DNA from: Spirosoma utsteinense
GTDB taxonomy: Bacteria > Bacteroidota > Bacteroidia > Cytophagales > Spirosomataceae
Assembly: GCF_014282275.1 (NCBI RefSeq)
Contig: NZ_VFIA01000029.1
Span: 1 to 64,000, forward strand
DNA: 64,000 nt
Reading direction: 5' to 3'
The notes beneath the pieces were generated by a model. That model was given only the letters and a program-made list of their open reading frames with translations, did no database searches and was not told the origin of the DNA. This document shows positions 8,342 to 16,346 of the stretch, in pieces; within the stretch, counting starts at the first letter, position 1; each line of letters opens with the position of its first letter. The position numbers were made by a program, and so were the translations under genes.

Positions 8342-9061
8342 ATGCTTCCTGTCATCTTTGGTGTTTTCGCGTTCTGTTTCCTGCTCGAACGGCTCATTCC
8401 CGGCTGGAAACTACCCGCTGTTCCTACCTGGACCATCCGGGTACTGGCCATCAATTTTATCCAGTTGATTGTAGTAGTCATCGCGGGATTTACCTGGGAG
8501 AAATGGGTCTCGGCTTATTCTGTTTTTCAGTTGTCTGACCAGGTCAGCCCTATAGCCGGAGGCATCATTGCCTACATTATAGCCACATTCATCTTTTACT
8601 GGTGGCACCGCTGGCGTCATACCGTCGATTTTCTGTGGACGCATTTCCATCAAATACACCACAGTCCGCAACGGCTGGAAGTGATCACGTCGTTTTATAA
8701 ACACCCGCTCGAAATGACGGTCAACTCCTTGATTGGCAGCCTGCTGATTTACACCTTTCTAGGATTAAGCGCCGAAGCGGGGGCTATCTATACGCTATGC
8801 ACGGCGCTGGGGGAGTTTTTCTACCATACAAATGTTAAAACGCCCCAGTGGATCGGTTACATTTTCCAGCGACCAGAGATGCACCGGATTCATCATGAGC
8901 ATGAGAAGCACAAGAGTAACTACGGTGATATAGTGTGGTGGGACATGCTGTTCGGGACATACAGCAACCCAAAAGAGTTTACCGCTACCTGCGGGTTCGA
9001 TGAAGAAAAAGAGCTTCGGCTGGGCGATATGCTGCGATTCCGGGACGTTCACCGGGAGTAG
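8342..9061 (+). CDS. Sterol desaturase / fatty acid hydroxylase family membrane enzyme
   Basis: The 239-residue protein has several membrane helices and the three histidine clusters of the di-iron hydroxylase superfamily: HRWRH (89-93), HFHQIHH (101-107) and HRIHHEHEKH (181-190). These bind a di-iron centre that hydroxylates or desaturates lipids in the membrane. The substrate (fatty acid, carotenoid or sterol-like lipid) cannot be assigned. It is convergent with the pyc/toxin-antitoxin unit and ends just before a hairpin terminator. Confidence 0.9.
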   Translation: MLPVIFGVFAFCFLLERLIPGWKLPAVPTWTIRVLAINFIQLIVVVIAGFTWEKWVSAYSVFQLSDQVSPIAGGIIAYIIATFIFYWWHRWRHTVDFLWTHFHQIHHSPQRLEVITSFYKHPLEMTVNSLIGSLLIYTFLGLSAEAGAIYTLCTALGEFFYHTNVKTPQWIGYIFQRPEMHRIHHEHEKHKSNYGDIVWWDMLFGTYSNPKEFTATCGFDEEKELRLGDMLRFRDVHRE

Positions 9062-9068
9062 AAAAAAA

Positions 9069-9098
9069 CAAGGTCACCGTTGGCATACGGTGACCTTG
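9069..9098. terminator. Bidirectional hairpin terminator
   Basis: CAAGGTCACCGT at 9069-9080 pairs perfectly with ACGGTGACCTTG at 9087-9098 around a 6-base loop, with an A-run on its left. It follows the hydroxylase stop by 8 bp. It also lies 3' of the displaced pyc tail at 9131, so it was plausibly the original pyc terminator. Confidence 0.7.
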
Positions 9099-9130
9099 GC
9101 AAAACCCAATATCGGGCACGTGTCTGCTGT

Positions 9131-9190
9131 TACACTAATTCGAGTACACAGTCTTCCTGTTCGACGGTCGTGTTTTCTGTCAACACCAGG
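9131..9190 (-). pseudogene. Second copy of the pyc 3' end (displaced gene tail)
   Basis: Bases 9131-9177 match 9831-9877, the end of pyc, with only a few differences. Read on the minus strand, the copy encodes ENTTVEQEDCVLELV plus stop, against ENTTVEQEDCVLELA in intact pyc. Two differences within ENTT are synonymous, and further upstream one codon is missing in frame. This pattern indicates a diverged coding tail, not a fresh duplication. The copy and the real pyc end bracket the DUF433/DUF5615 pair. Confidence 0.7.
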
Positions 9191-9230
9191 CCTGAAAAAA
9201 GTACGGTATTGACGCTTATCCTACTATTGG

Positions 9231-9569
9231 TCAAAAAATTATGTCGATCCGATCGGGATAGGCCACCAACAGTGAATGTGTCCGAATTAGATCAGTGAGC
9301 AAAGGCCAGTAATCGATAAAATAATGATGCAAACCAGCCAGCGTTTGATTTCCCAGACTAAATTGAATAATACTTGGTCGACGGTTGGCCGTTAATGAAC
9401 GGGCATAAAAATCAGTGTCTTTCGTTAAAATGACTAAATCGTTTTGCAGCGCATACGGCCAGATTTCTGTATCCGGTAATGTGACTTGGATATCAACGAC
9501 GAAGACGAAATCCGGTGTGTTAAAAAACCGGAACTTCTTGGGCAGGTTAACGTCTACCAGATATCTCAT
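9231..9569 (-). CDS. DUF5615 PIN-like toxin
   Basis: The 112-residue protein has the DUF5615/Mut7-C-like PIN pattern: LVDVNLP with Asp6, then LVILTKDTDFY with Asp51 and Asp53, and a C-terminal strand region. Such proteins are predicted ribonucleases of type II toxin-antitoxin systems. Its ATG overlaps the stop of the DUF433 gene by 4 bp (9566-9569), so translation is coupled and the pair forms one operon. The target RNA is unknown. Confidence 0.85.
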   Translation of the reverse strand: MRYLVDVNLPKKFRFFNTPDFVFVVDIQVTLPDTEIWPYALQNDLVILTKDTDFYARSLTANRRPSIIQFSLGNQTLAGLHHYFIDYWPLLTDLIRTHSLLVAYPDRIDIIF

Positions 9570-9805
9570 GCCGCCATTGGCAGGGGCAATGAGTCGATGC
9601 GAACATCGGCCAGTAAAGCCGCATATGCCAAAGATGCCTGAATATCGGCTAGTTCCAGATTTGGATATGCATCCAGAATATTTTCGGCAGTTTCACCAGC
9701 CGCCAAATACTCTAAAACCGTTCTGACCGTAATCCGCATCCCCCGAATGGTCGGCTTGCCATTACAAACGTCAGGCACGACCGTAATCCGCTCTACCAAG
9801 TTCAT
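9566..9805 (-). CDS. DUF433 antitoxin
   Basis: This 79-residue DUF433 protein has the conserved CNGKPTIRGMRITV segment (residues 14-27), a helix-turn-helix-like fold. It usually precedes a DUF5615 PIN-like gene and is taken to be the antitoxin and autoregulator. It starts only 24 bp after the pyc stop, on the same strand, so it may be read from the pyc transcript. Confidence 0.87.
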   Translation of the reverse strand: MNLVERITVVPDVCNGKPTIRGMRITVRTVLEYLAAGETAENILDAYPNLELADIQASLAYAALLADVRIDSLPLPMAA

Positions 9806-9829
9806 ACCTATGCTGATTATAACCTAAAG

Positions 9830-12800
9830 TTACGCTAATTCGAGTACACAGTCTTCCTGTTCGACAGTCGTATTTTCCTTCAGCAACACCTTCGACACCT
9901 TGCCTTCTCTGGGCGCGGCTACGATGCTTTCCATCTTCATGGCTTCGATCACGAACAGCGGCTGATTCTTCTTCACAACGTCGCCTTCCTTCACCATAAT
10001 GCGCGTCAGTCGGCCCTGCAACGGAGCGCCCACATCGCCATCCCTACTGGCTTTGGCGTTCATCTGCTTCTCTACCTTCGAGGCCCGGTCGCGTACCTGC
10101 ACCTGCCGGCTCTGGCCGTTTAGTTCGAACGTTATCGTCCGCATCCCAAACTCGTCCGGCTCCGACTTGAACAGCAGCCGAACCAGAATATTCTTCCCTT
10201 CTTCAATGTTGATCAGGATCTCTTCGTTCTCTTTCAGACCGTAGAAAAACGCCGGTGTCGGGATCATGCTCACATCGCCGTACTGCTCGTTGGCTTTGTA
10301 GTATTCGTCGTACACCTTGGGATACATCTGGTAGGACAGATAATCCACGAAGCCATCGTTGTGCGGGTATTTAACCTTGAACGCGTCGAAATCAGCGTCG
10401 AAGTCGATGGGTTTCAGGTGCTCGTTCGGGCGGCCCGTAATAGGTTGTTCGCCCTTCAGTACCGTCTGCTGCATCTCCTCGGGGAAGCCGCCAACGGGTT
10501 GCCCCAACTCCCCTTTGAAGAAGCCCTTTACCGATTCGGGGAACGACAGCGACTCGCCCCGCGCCACCACATCGTCGGCGGTGAGGTTGTTGGCGGTCAT
10601 AAAGATCGCCATGTCGCCCACGACTTTAGACGACGGTGTTACCTTCACGATATCGCCGAAGAGCTGGTTGGCAATCACGTAGTTTTTCTTGAGCGTCTCG
10701 AACTTGTCGCCCAGGCCCGTAGCAATGGCCTGCGGTTTCAGGTTCGAATACTGACCGCCGGGAATCTCGTTTTCGTAGACCTCCGCGCTGCCCGCTTTCA
10801 TACCCGACTCGAACGGGTAGTAGTACTCCCGAACGTCTTCCCAATAGTTGGAATAGGCATTCAACGAAGGCAGGTCCATGGGGCACTCGCGCTCGTGGCC
10901 CTGCATCATGGCCACCACCGAGTTGAAGTTCGGCTGCGAGGTCAGCCCCGACAGGGCTCCCAACGCACAGTCGACAATATCGACACCCGCGTCGATGGCT
11001 TTCAGGTACGTAGCCGCCTGAATGCCGGGCGTGTCGTGGGTATGCAGGTGTATGGGGATGCTGACGGCTTTTTTCAGCTCGGCCACCAGCACCTCAGCGG
11101 CCAGCGGCTTCAGCAGGCCAGCCATGTCTTTGATGGCTAGCATATGCGCGCCTTCATCTTCAAGCTGACGGGCCAGATCGAGGTAATACTGCAGGTTATA
11201 TTTCGCGTGCTTCTTTGGATCGAGCATATCGCCGGTATAGCAGATAGCCCCTTCGCAAAGCGCATCGGTCCGTTCGCGGACGGCCCGGATGCTTACTTTC
11301 ATGGCATCGATCCAGTTCAGCGAATCGAAAATCCGGAACACGTCGATACCGGACTGCCACGACTGCTCCACAAATTTCTCGATCAGGTTATCGGGATAGG
11401 CCGAGTAACCAACCGCGTTGGAGCCGCGGAACAGCATCTGAAGGAGCATGTTGGGCATGGCTTCGCGCAGCGCTTCCAGACGTTTCCAGGGGCTTTCGTA
11501 CAAAAACCGCATGGATACATCGAAGGTGGCCCCGCCCCATACTTCCATCGAGAAAAGCTCGGGGTGATTCTTGGCGAACCCCTCAGCTACCTTTTGCAAG
11601 TCCTGCGTCCGAACGCGGGTTGCCAGCAACGACTGGTGACCGTCGCGGAAGGTCGTATCGGTATACAGTACACACTTCTGATCGGTCACCCACTGCACAA
11701 ACTTATCCCGTCCCAGTTCTTTCAGCCGGTCGCGGTTGCCTGCCGGGTAGTTGCCGTACACATCGAAAGGGGGTACGATGGGCGTGCGGAAGACCTTGCT
11801 GGGATCGGGTTTCTTAACTTCCGGATTGCCGTTTACAATAACATCGGCCAGGTAGTTGAGCGCGCGCGTCGAGCGGTCCTGTGGCTGACGCATGTTGAAC
11901 AGTTCGGGATGGCTTTCAATGAACGACACCCGCGCTTCGCCCCGCTGGAAAATGGGGTGGCTGATGACGTTGAGCAGAAAGCCGATATTGGTTTTAACCC
12001 CCCGAATCCGGAACTCCAGCAGGGCCCGCGTCAGCCGCTGGGTAGCTCCCTTGAGCGTACGTCCCCGCGCCGACACCTTCACGATCATGGAGTCGAAGTA
12101 AGGCGAAATTTTAACCCCCGCGTAGCTGCTGCCCTCGTCGAGCCGGATACCGAAACCAGCCGCGTTCCGGTAAGCAATGATGGTACCGAAATCGGGTTTA
12201 AATCCGTTGGCCGGGTCTTCGGTGGTGATCCGGCACTGGATGGCGTACCCATTAAGCGGCACCTCGTCCTGGTGGCTGATATAGATACCGTTGTCCGACA
12301 GCTGGTAGCCCATCGCGATCAGGATCTGCGTCCGGACGATATCGATACCCGTTACCTCCTCCGTGATCGTGTGCTCAACCTGAATCCGGGGGTTTACCTC
12401 GATGAAGTAGATATTCTCGTTCTTATCGACCAGAAACTCGACCGTACCTGCGTTGGAGTAGTTGACGGCGCGTCCCAGTTGCAGCGCGTATTCGTACAGT
12501 TTCTCTTTGGTTTCTTTCTTGAGACCAAACGACGGTGCTACTTCGACCACCTTCTGGAACCGCCGTTGCACCGAGCAGTCGCGCTCATAGAGGTGCACGA
12601 TGTTGCCGTGCTGATCGCCCAGCAGCTGCACTTCGATATGCTTGGGGTCTTCAATAAATTTTTCGAGGAAGATGGTATCGTCGCCGAACGCATTTTTTGC
12701 TTCGTTCTTGGCTTCGTTGAACGACTTCTCAAAATCGTCGGGGTTACGCACGACGCGCATCCCACGGCCCCCGCCCCCGGCAGCGGCCTTCACCATAACG

Positions 12801-13282
12801 GGGTAACCGATCCGCTCGGCTTCGCTCTGCGCCCGTGCGGCTGTCATGTTCTCCTCCAGCGAATCGGGAATGAGCGGCACACCGGCCTTCATGGCGAGGT
12901 TCTTAGCCCGCACCTTATCACCCAGCGCGTCCATCGCTTCGGGCGACGGTCCCACGAAAATAATATTCTCATCGCGGCATCGCCGGGCCAGCTTCACGTT
13001 CTCCGACAGGAACCCGTAGCCGGGGTGGATAGCGTCGATCTTATGGCGTTTGGCCAGCAGAATAATGCCTTCTACGTCGAGATAGGGCTTTAGCGGCTCA
13101 TCGTCGCGCCCGATCTGATAGCCTTCATCAGCCTTGTACCGGTGGAGTGAGTAACGGTCTTCGTAGGTGTAAACGGCAACGGTTGTGATACCAAGTTCGG
13201 TGGCGGCCCGCATGATGCGGATGGCAATTTCGCCCCGGTTGGCAACCAGCAGGCGTTTAATCGGGCGGATGTAGTCTTTCAT
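9830..13282 (-). CDS. pyc: Pyruvate carboxylase
   Basis: It carboxylates pyruvate to oxaloacetate (anaplerosis), using biotin, ATP and bicarbonate. The start chosen is the ATG at 13282 (1150 residues, normal for the family), giving KRLLVANRGEIAIRI at the N-terminus; the frame extends upstream to 13333. Order of domains: biotin carboxylase with the ATP-grasp loop KAAAGGGGRGMRVV, carboxyltransferase with DTTFRDGHQS, and a biotinyl domain with EAMKMES, biotinylated Lys about 1116. A second, diverged copy of its last codons lies 700 bp further on, beyond the DUF433/DUF5615 pair. Confidence 0.96.
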   Translation of the reverse strand: MKDYIRPIKRLLVANRGEIAIRIMRAATELGITTVAVYTYEDRYSLHRYKADEGYQIGRDDEPLKPYLDVEGIILLAKRHKIDAIHPGYGFLSENVKLARRCRDENIIFVGPSPEAMDALGDKVRAKNLAMKAGVPLIPDSLEENMTAARAQSEAERIGYPVMVKAAAGGGGRGMRVVRNPDDFEKSFNEAKNEAKNAFGDDTIFLEKFIEDPKHIEVQLLGDQHGNIVHLYERDCSVQRRFQKVVEVAPSFGLKKETKEKLYEYALQLGRAVNYSNAGTVEFLVDKNENIYFIEVNPRIQVEHTITEEVTGIDIVRTQILIAMGYQLSDNGIYISHQDEVPLNGYAIQCRITTEDPANGFKPDFGTIIAYRNAAGFGIRLDEGSSYAGVKISPYFDSMIVKVSARGRTLKGATQRLTRALLEFRIRGVKTNIGFLLNVISHPIFQRGEARVSFIESHPELFNMRQPQDRSTRALNYLADVIVNGNPEVKKPDPSKVFRTPIVPPFDVYGNYPAGNRDRLKELGRDKFVQWVTDQKCVLYTDTTFRDGHQSLLATRVRTQDLQKVAEGFAKNHPELFSMEVWGGATFDVSMRFLYESPWKRLEALREAMPNMLLQMLFRGSNAVGYSAYPDNLIEKFVEQSWQSGIDVFRIFDSLNWIDAMKVSIRAVRERTDALCEGAICYTGDMLDPKKHAKYNLQYYLDLARQLEDEGAHMLAIKDMAGLLKPLAAEVLVAELKKAVSIPIHLHTHDTPGIQAATYLKAIDAGVDIVDCALGALSGLTSQPNFNSVVAMMQGHERECPMDLPSLNAYSNYWEDVREYYYPFESGMKAGSAEVYENEIPGGQYSNLKPQAIATGLGDKFETLKKNYVIANQLFGDIVKVTPSSKVVGDMAIFMTANNLTADDVVARGESLSFPESVKGFFKGELGQPVGGFPEEMQQTVLKGEQPITGRPNEHLKPIDFDADFDAFKVKYPHNDGFVDYLSYQMYPKVYDEYYKANEQYGDVSMIPTPAFFYGLKENEEILINIEEGKNILVRLLFKSEPDEFGMRTITFELNGQSRQVQVRDRASKVEKQMNAKASRDGDVGAPLQGRLTRIMVKEGDVVKKNQPLFVIEAMKMESIVAAPREGKVSKVLLKENTTVEQEDCVLELA

Positions 13283-13586
13283 AATTTTCAACAAATACGG
13301 CTTCAGGCTGTGTGTCATCAAATGACAAAGCAAGATTGTTGAAAATTCTGAAAAAAGGGCAAGGATCGGTGGAAACGTTGGAAAAGGCTACTATTTGGCG
13401 GGATAATGCAGGAGATGGTATGACATCCCAAACAAGTCAGTATAGCCTTGACGACGTTAACACGGTTTATTAGCTTTGTTTAAAATTCTATACTAAATAA
13501 ACTGGCAGGGCTACGGTTTCATAAGACAATGAAATCCTGCCGGGTAAGCCCCATCTGCCGTCCTGTCAATCCAAACGCGCTGTCTT
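13283..13586. other. Divergent intergenic region
   Basis: This space separates pyc from the 602-residue protein gene and should hold both promoters. TAGCTTTG near 13470 resembles a Bacteroidota -7 element on the plus strand, without a convincing -33 partner. A weak hairpin with CTGGCAGGG and ATCCTGCC arms lies near 13503-13543 and shares the CTGGCAGG core seen in the long palindromes. Confidence 0.4.
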
Positions 13587-15395
13587 ATGCCTCTGCCCGA
13601 CAAGCTTTCCGACCTGTTCCCGTCACCAAATAACCTGCCCGCTATCCCGAAACCTAGCAGTTTGTCGACCCTTGGCTACACGATTACCTGGGACGCACTG
13701 GACGATGGCACGGCACCTCCCGAGCTTAGTTCGCAACTTGCAGGCTTATATGACGCTTCCCGCCACCACCCAGACCGCGCCCTAGCCGAGCGACTGCGTC
13801 AACTTGTGCAACAGTATCCCAACGTGCCGGTACTGAAAAACTACCTGATGACTACCTACGTACTCACGGGCCAGAAAAGCCGGGGCGATGCCGTTCTCGA
13901 ACAAACGATTCAACAGCATCCACGGTATTTGCTGGGATTAGTTAACAAGGCCAATCAGTTGCTGGTCAATGGTGATACCGACGCGGTGGAAGCTTTATTT
14001 GGTGGCCCACTAACCGGTTTAGGGCAACTTTACCCCGAACGGTCGGTTTTTCAGGCTTCGGAGGTAGGACATTTTAGTATGGCAGCGTTCGACTATTTCC
14101 TCGAAAAAGGGAATACCGAGGAAGCTGAAAACCGGTTGCGGCTGATGCGCGATCTCCAGTACCACACAATCGACCAGTTGCGAACGATGAAAAACCGGCT
14201 CGATATGGCGCGGATGGAGCAGAATCTGGCCAAGATGCAGGCGGGATTCGAGGAATCTATTTCCATCGACGGTTACTTTCGGGCCGATGACCGGCAAACG
14301 ACCGAGCCACCCCTGTTTGAGCACCCCGAAATGCAGTGGCTTTATGCCTATGGATTGATTGAAACGTCGAAGCCGCTACCCGTCGACAAACGCGATATAC
14401 TACTGGCCCTTCCCCGCCCATCGCTTACGCGTGATTTATCGAAAGTGCTTCTGGACACGGTGTACCGGTACGAATTTTTTAATGATCAGGACTGGAACGA
14501 CAGCCAGCATAACTTTGCCGGCCACGCCCTGCTACTGGCCACTGAGCTGCGGGCTGACGAGTGTCTGGAAGCCGTACTGGAAACACTCCGACAGGATAGT
14601 GATTTTCAGGAGTTCTGGTGGGGCGACTGGCTCAACGATTTCTACGAGCCGTATTTCAGGAGCCTGTTACCTGCCCGTGCCAGTGAGCTACAGGTATTTA
14701 TGCGCGAAGCTGATATCAACACCTACGCAAAGGAAGTCGTTTTAGGAGCTTATGTGCAGGAAGCGCTGACCAACCCGGCGCTCAAGCCAGTAGCCCAAAC
14801 GTGGCTTACCGACCTGTTTACGTTCCTGCTCGACCACGCCGAAGACGAACACCTGCTGGATACCGACCTGAATGCCTGGCTCATTGGCGCTATGATCGAT
14901 CTCCACCTGACCGACCTGCTGCCACTGATTCAGACGGCCTTCGAGCGCCGTCTGGTTTCGGAGAACATTCAGGGTAATTTGTCCGATGTAGAGCAGGAAC
15001 TGTTACAACAACAGCATCCCGTTGATCGGCACCCCCTTCGCCCACTGGCCGAGCAGTACGCGTACCTGCATGATCCGGTTGCCTATCGTAAAGCGCACCC
15101 TGACCCCGAACGCCAGAAAATCAGCGATGAGCTGATGAGCAAGATGGAAGCGAAAGACGATGAATGGGCATTTTTATACGACGATGAGGAGGAAGAAACG
15201 GAGGAGCTACCCAACGGGGCTTTGTTCCCGAGCGGGAAAAACCGATTTCTGCCGCAGGAGCCTATCATTAGGCAACCCATCCCCAACCGGAATGACAAAG
15301 TATCCGTGCGATATACCGATGGAAAGGTAGTGAGGGATGTGAAGTACAAAAAGGTGGAAAGTGATGTAGAAGCCGGGAAGTGTGAGTTGCTGTAG
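13587..15395 (+). CDS. Helical-repeat protein of unknown function
   Basis: The 602-residue cytoplasmic protein has TPR-like helices near residues 50-150 (for example RALAERLRQLVQQYPNVP). A long alpha-helical middle follows whose pattern resembles HEAT-like DUF1186 proteins. Next comes a very acidic patch (YDDEEEETEEL) near residue 535, and then a basic C-terminal strand region containing KYKKVESDVEAGKCEL. No signal peptide or catalytic motif is visible. The repeats suggest protein-protein contact; no function is assigned. Confidence 0.75.
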   Translation: MPLPDKLSDLFPSPNNLPAIPKPSSLSTLGYTITWDALDDGTAPPELSSQLAGLYDASRHHPDRALAERLRQLVQQYPNVPVLKNYLMTTYVLTGQKSRGDAVLEQTIQQHPRYLLGLVNKANQLLVNGDTDAVEALFGGPLTGLGQLYPERSVFQASEVGHFSMAAFDYFLEKGNTEEAENRLRLMRDLQYHTIDQLRTMKNRLDMARMEQNLAKMQAGFEESISIDGYFRADDRQTTEPPLFEHPEMQWLYAYGLIETSKPLPVDKRDILLALPRPSLTRDLSKVLLDTVYRYEFFNDQDWNDSQHNFAGHALLLATELRADECLEAVLETLRQDSDFQEFWWGDWLNDFYEPYFRSLLPARASELQVFMREADINTYAKEVVLGAYVQEALTNPALKPVAQTWLTDLFTFLLDHAEDEHLLDTDLNAWLIGAMIDLHLTDLLPLIQTAFERRLVSENIQGNLSDVEQELLQQQHPVDRHPLRPLAEQYAYLHDPVAYRKAHPDPERQKISDELMSKMEAKDDEWAFLYDDEEEETEELPNGALFPSGKNRFLPQEPIIRQPIPNRNDKVSVRYTDGKVVRDVKYKKVESDVEAGKCELL

Positions 15396-15414
15396 GACTA
15401 CACAAACACATCCG

Positions 15415-15540
15415 CTACCACGAAGTTAAATTGCGGCATGACGGGAGTTGCTGACGATGATACTGACGTTCCCACTGCTCAAACTCATCTACGGTTTGCA
15501 GATGGTTGGGCAATGGTCGTGTGGCTGGATCAACGATCAT
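15415..15540 (-). pseudogene. Possible 5' remnant resembling an Uma2-family protein
   Basis: A short minus-strand frame starts at the ATG at 15540. It reads into HLQTVDEFEQWERQYHRQQ, which resembles the N-terminus of Uma2-family putative nucleases. The expected continuation is missing and the frame stops at 15415, while another frame stays open through QFNFVVADVFV. This may be a truncated gene that lay downstream of the symporter before the toxin-antitoxin pair arrived. Evidence is weak. Confidence 0.25.
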
Positions 15541-15564
15541 AATGGTCGAGTTTGGTTATAGTCA

Positions 15565-15602
15565 AATCTACGCAAAATAATACAGCACGCCCACGCTTAT
15601 AG
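15565..15602 (-). repeat. Second copy of the symporter 3' end
   Basis: Bases 15565-15597 repeat 16344-16376 exactly (33 bp), and four of the next five bases also match. On the minus strand it encodes SVGVLYYFA and stop, the last residues of the sodium:solute symporter. It abuts the DUF3368 stop codon, so the two copies bracket the UPF0175/DUF3368 pair. Confidence 0.8.
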
Positions 15603-16082
15603 AGGTACCTCACCAGCCAACTGTAAAACGCGTTTGTACAAGGCCGAATGGATTCGAAACCCTGCTTCTTCCCGTAATGCGATGAGTAAAGGCTCTACCG
15701 TCTGGATGTACCCGGCTTTTTTAGCCTGGATCAGAACACCCAATAAACCAACGATTCGCAAACCGAGCGTTTCAGCTTTGTGGCGACCTTTCAACTCGTC
15801 TATAATCAGATAATCAGCCTTGATTTCGAGAGCCAGTGCAATGGCTTCCGCTTCCCCAGGATCTAACTCGTCTGCAAGGGTGGCAACAACGTCCATATCG
15901 TGCACGATTCGAACCGTTAACCAGCTTTGGCCATCAATGACCAGTTGTTACCGAGGCAGTTCGCCTAGTTCGTCATAAACCGTCCTTGGGAGTATAACTT
16001 GCCCAAACACCTGTCTCAACAAATCGAGGTGACCAATCTGAATGAGGTTGGTAATTGGCGAAGTATCGCTGATAACCAGCAT
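15597..16082 (-). pseudogene. DUF3368 PIN-like toxin, interrupted by an ochre codon
   Basis: One continuous frame of 161 codons starts at the ATG at 16082 (MLVISDTSPITNLIQIGHL) and ends at 15597, the normal length for DUF3368 proteins. Codon 45, at 15948-15950, is TAA, so only the first 44 residues or an internal restart at 15905 (102 residues) could be made. The PIN acidic residues are present on both sides: Asp6 in ISDTSP before the stop, and DELDPGEAEAIALA and LIIDELKGR after it. The gene starts one base after the UPF0175 stop codon. Inactivation by a single substitution is likely; a sequencing error is the alternative. Confidence 0.82.
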
Positions 16083-16319
16083 CTAATCCAGATTCAGGTT
16101 TCTGACGTCCTTCTCTAACTCAGCAATGTCGAATTGTATATCGATATCACGAGAGGCTAGCTCATGCTGAAAAGCGATCAAGTCCATACCAGCCAGCCGT
16201 CGGGCCTGCCCTAGGGTAAGCCGACGATGTTCGTAGAGATAAGCGGCCAGATCGGTGCGCAGTTCGGCAGGCGATAGATTTGCCTGCTCAATCAGCTCAT
16301 CAGGGATAGTAATGATCAT
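16083..16319 (-). CDS. UPF0175 antitoxin
   Basis: This 78-residue protein matches the UPF0175 pattern: an N-terminal strand (MIITIPDEL), a helix with ELRTDLAAYLYEHRRLTLGQARRLAGM, and an acidic tail. UPF0175 proteins pair with DUF3368 PIN-like proteins as probable antitoxins and DNA-binding autoregulators. It starts 27 bp after the symporter stop codon on the same strand. Its toxin partner downstream is interrupted, so the antitoxin is probably now free of selection for neutralisation. Confidence 0.85.
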   Translation of the reverse strand: MIITIPDELIEQANLSPAELRTDLAAYLYEHRRLTLGQARRLAGMDLIAFQHELASRDIDIQFDIAELEKDVRNLNLD

Positions 16320-16346
16320 GGGGACGTTGTGATTCTGTATAGCAAT

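Noticed and set aside
11144-13093. A 649-codon open frame on the plus strand opposite pyc
   Set aside because: It lies entirely antisense to the well-supported pyruvate carboxylase, has no recognisable domain, and is explained by codon bias of the opposite strand.
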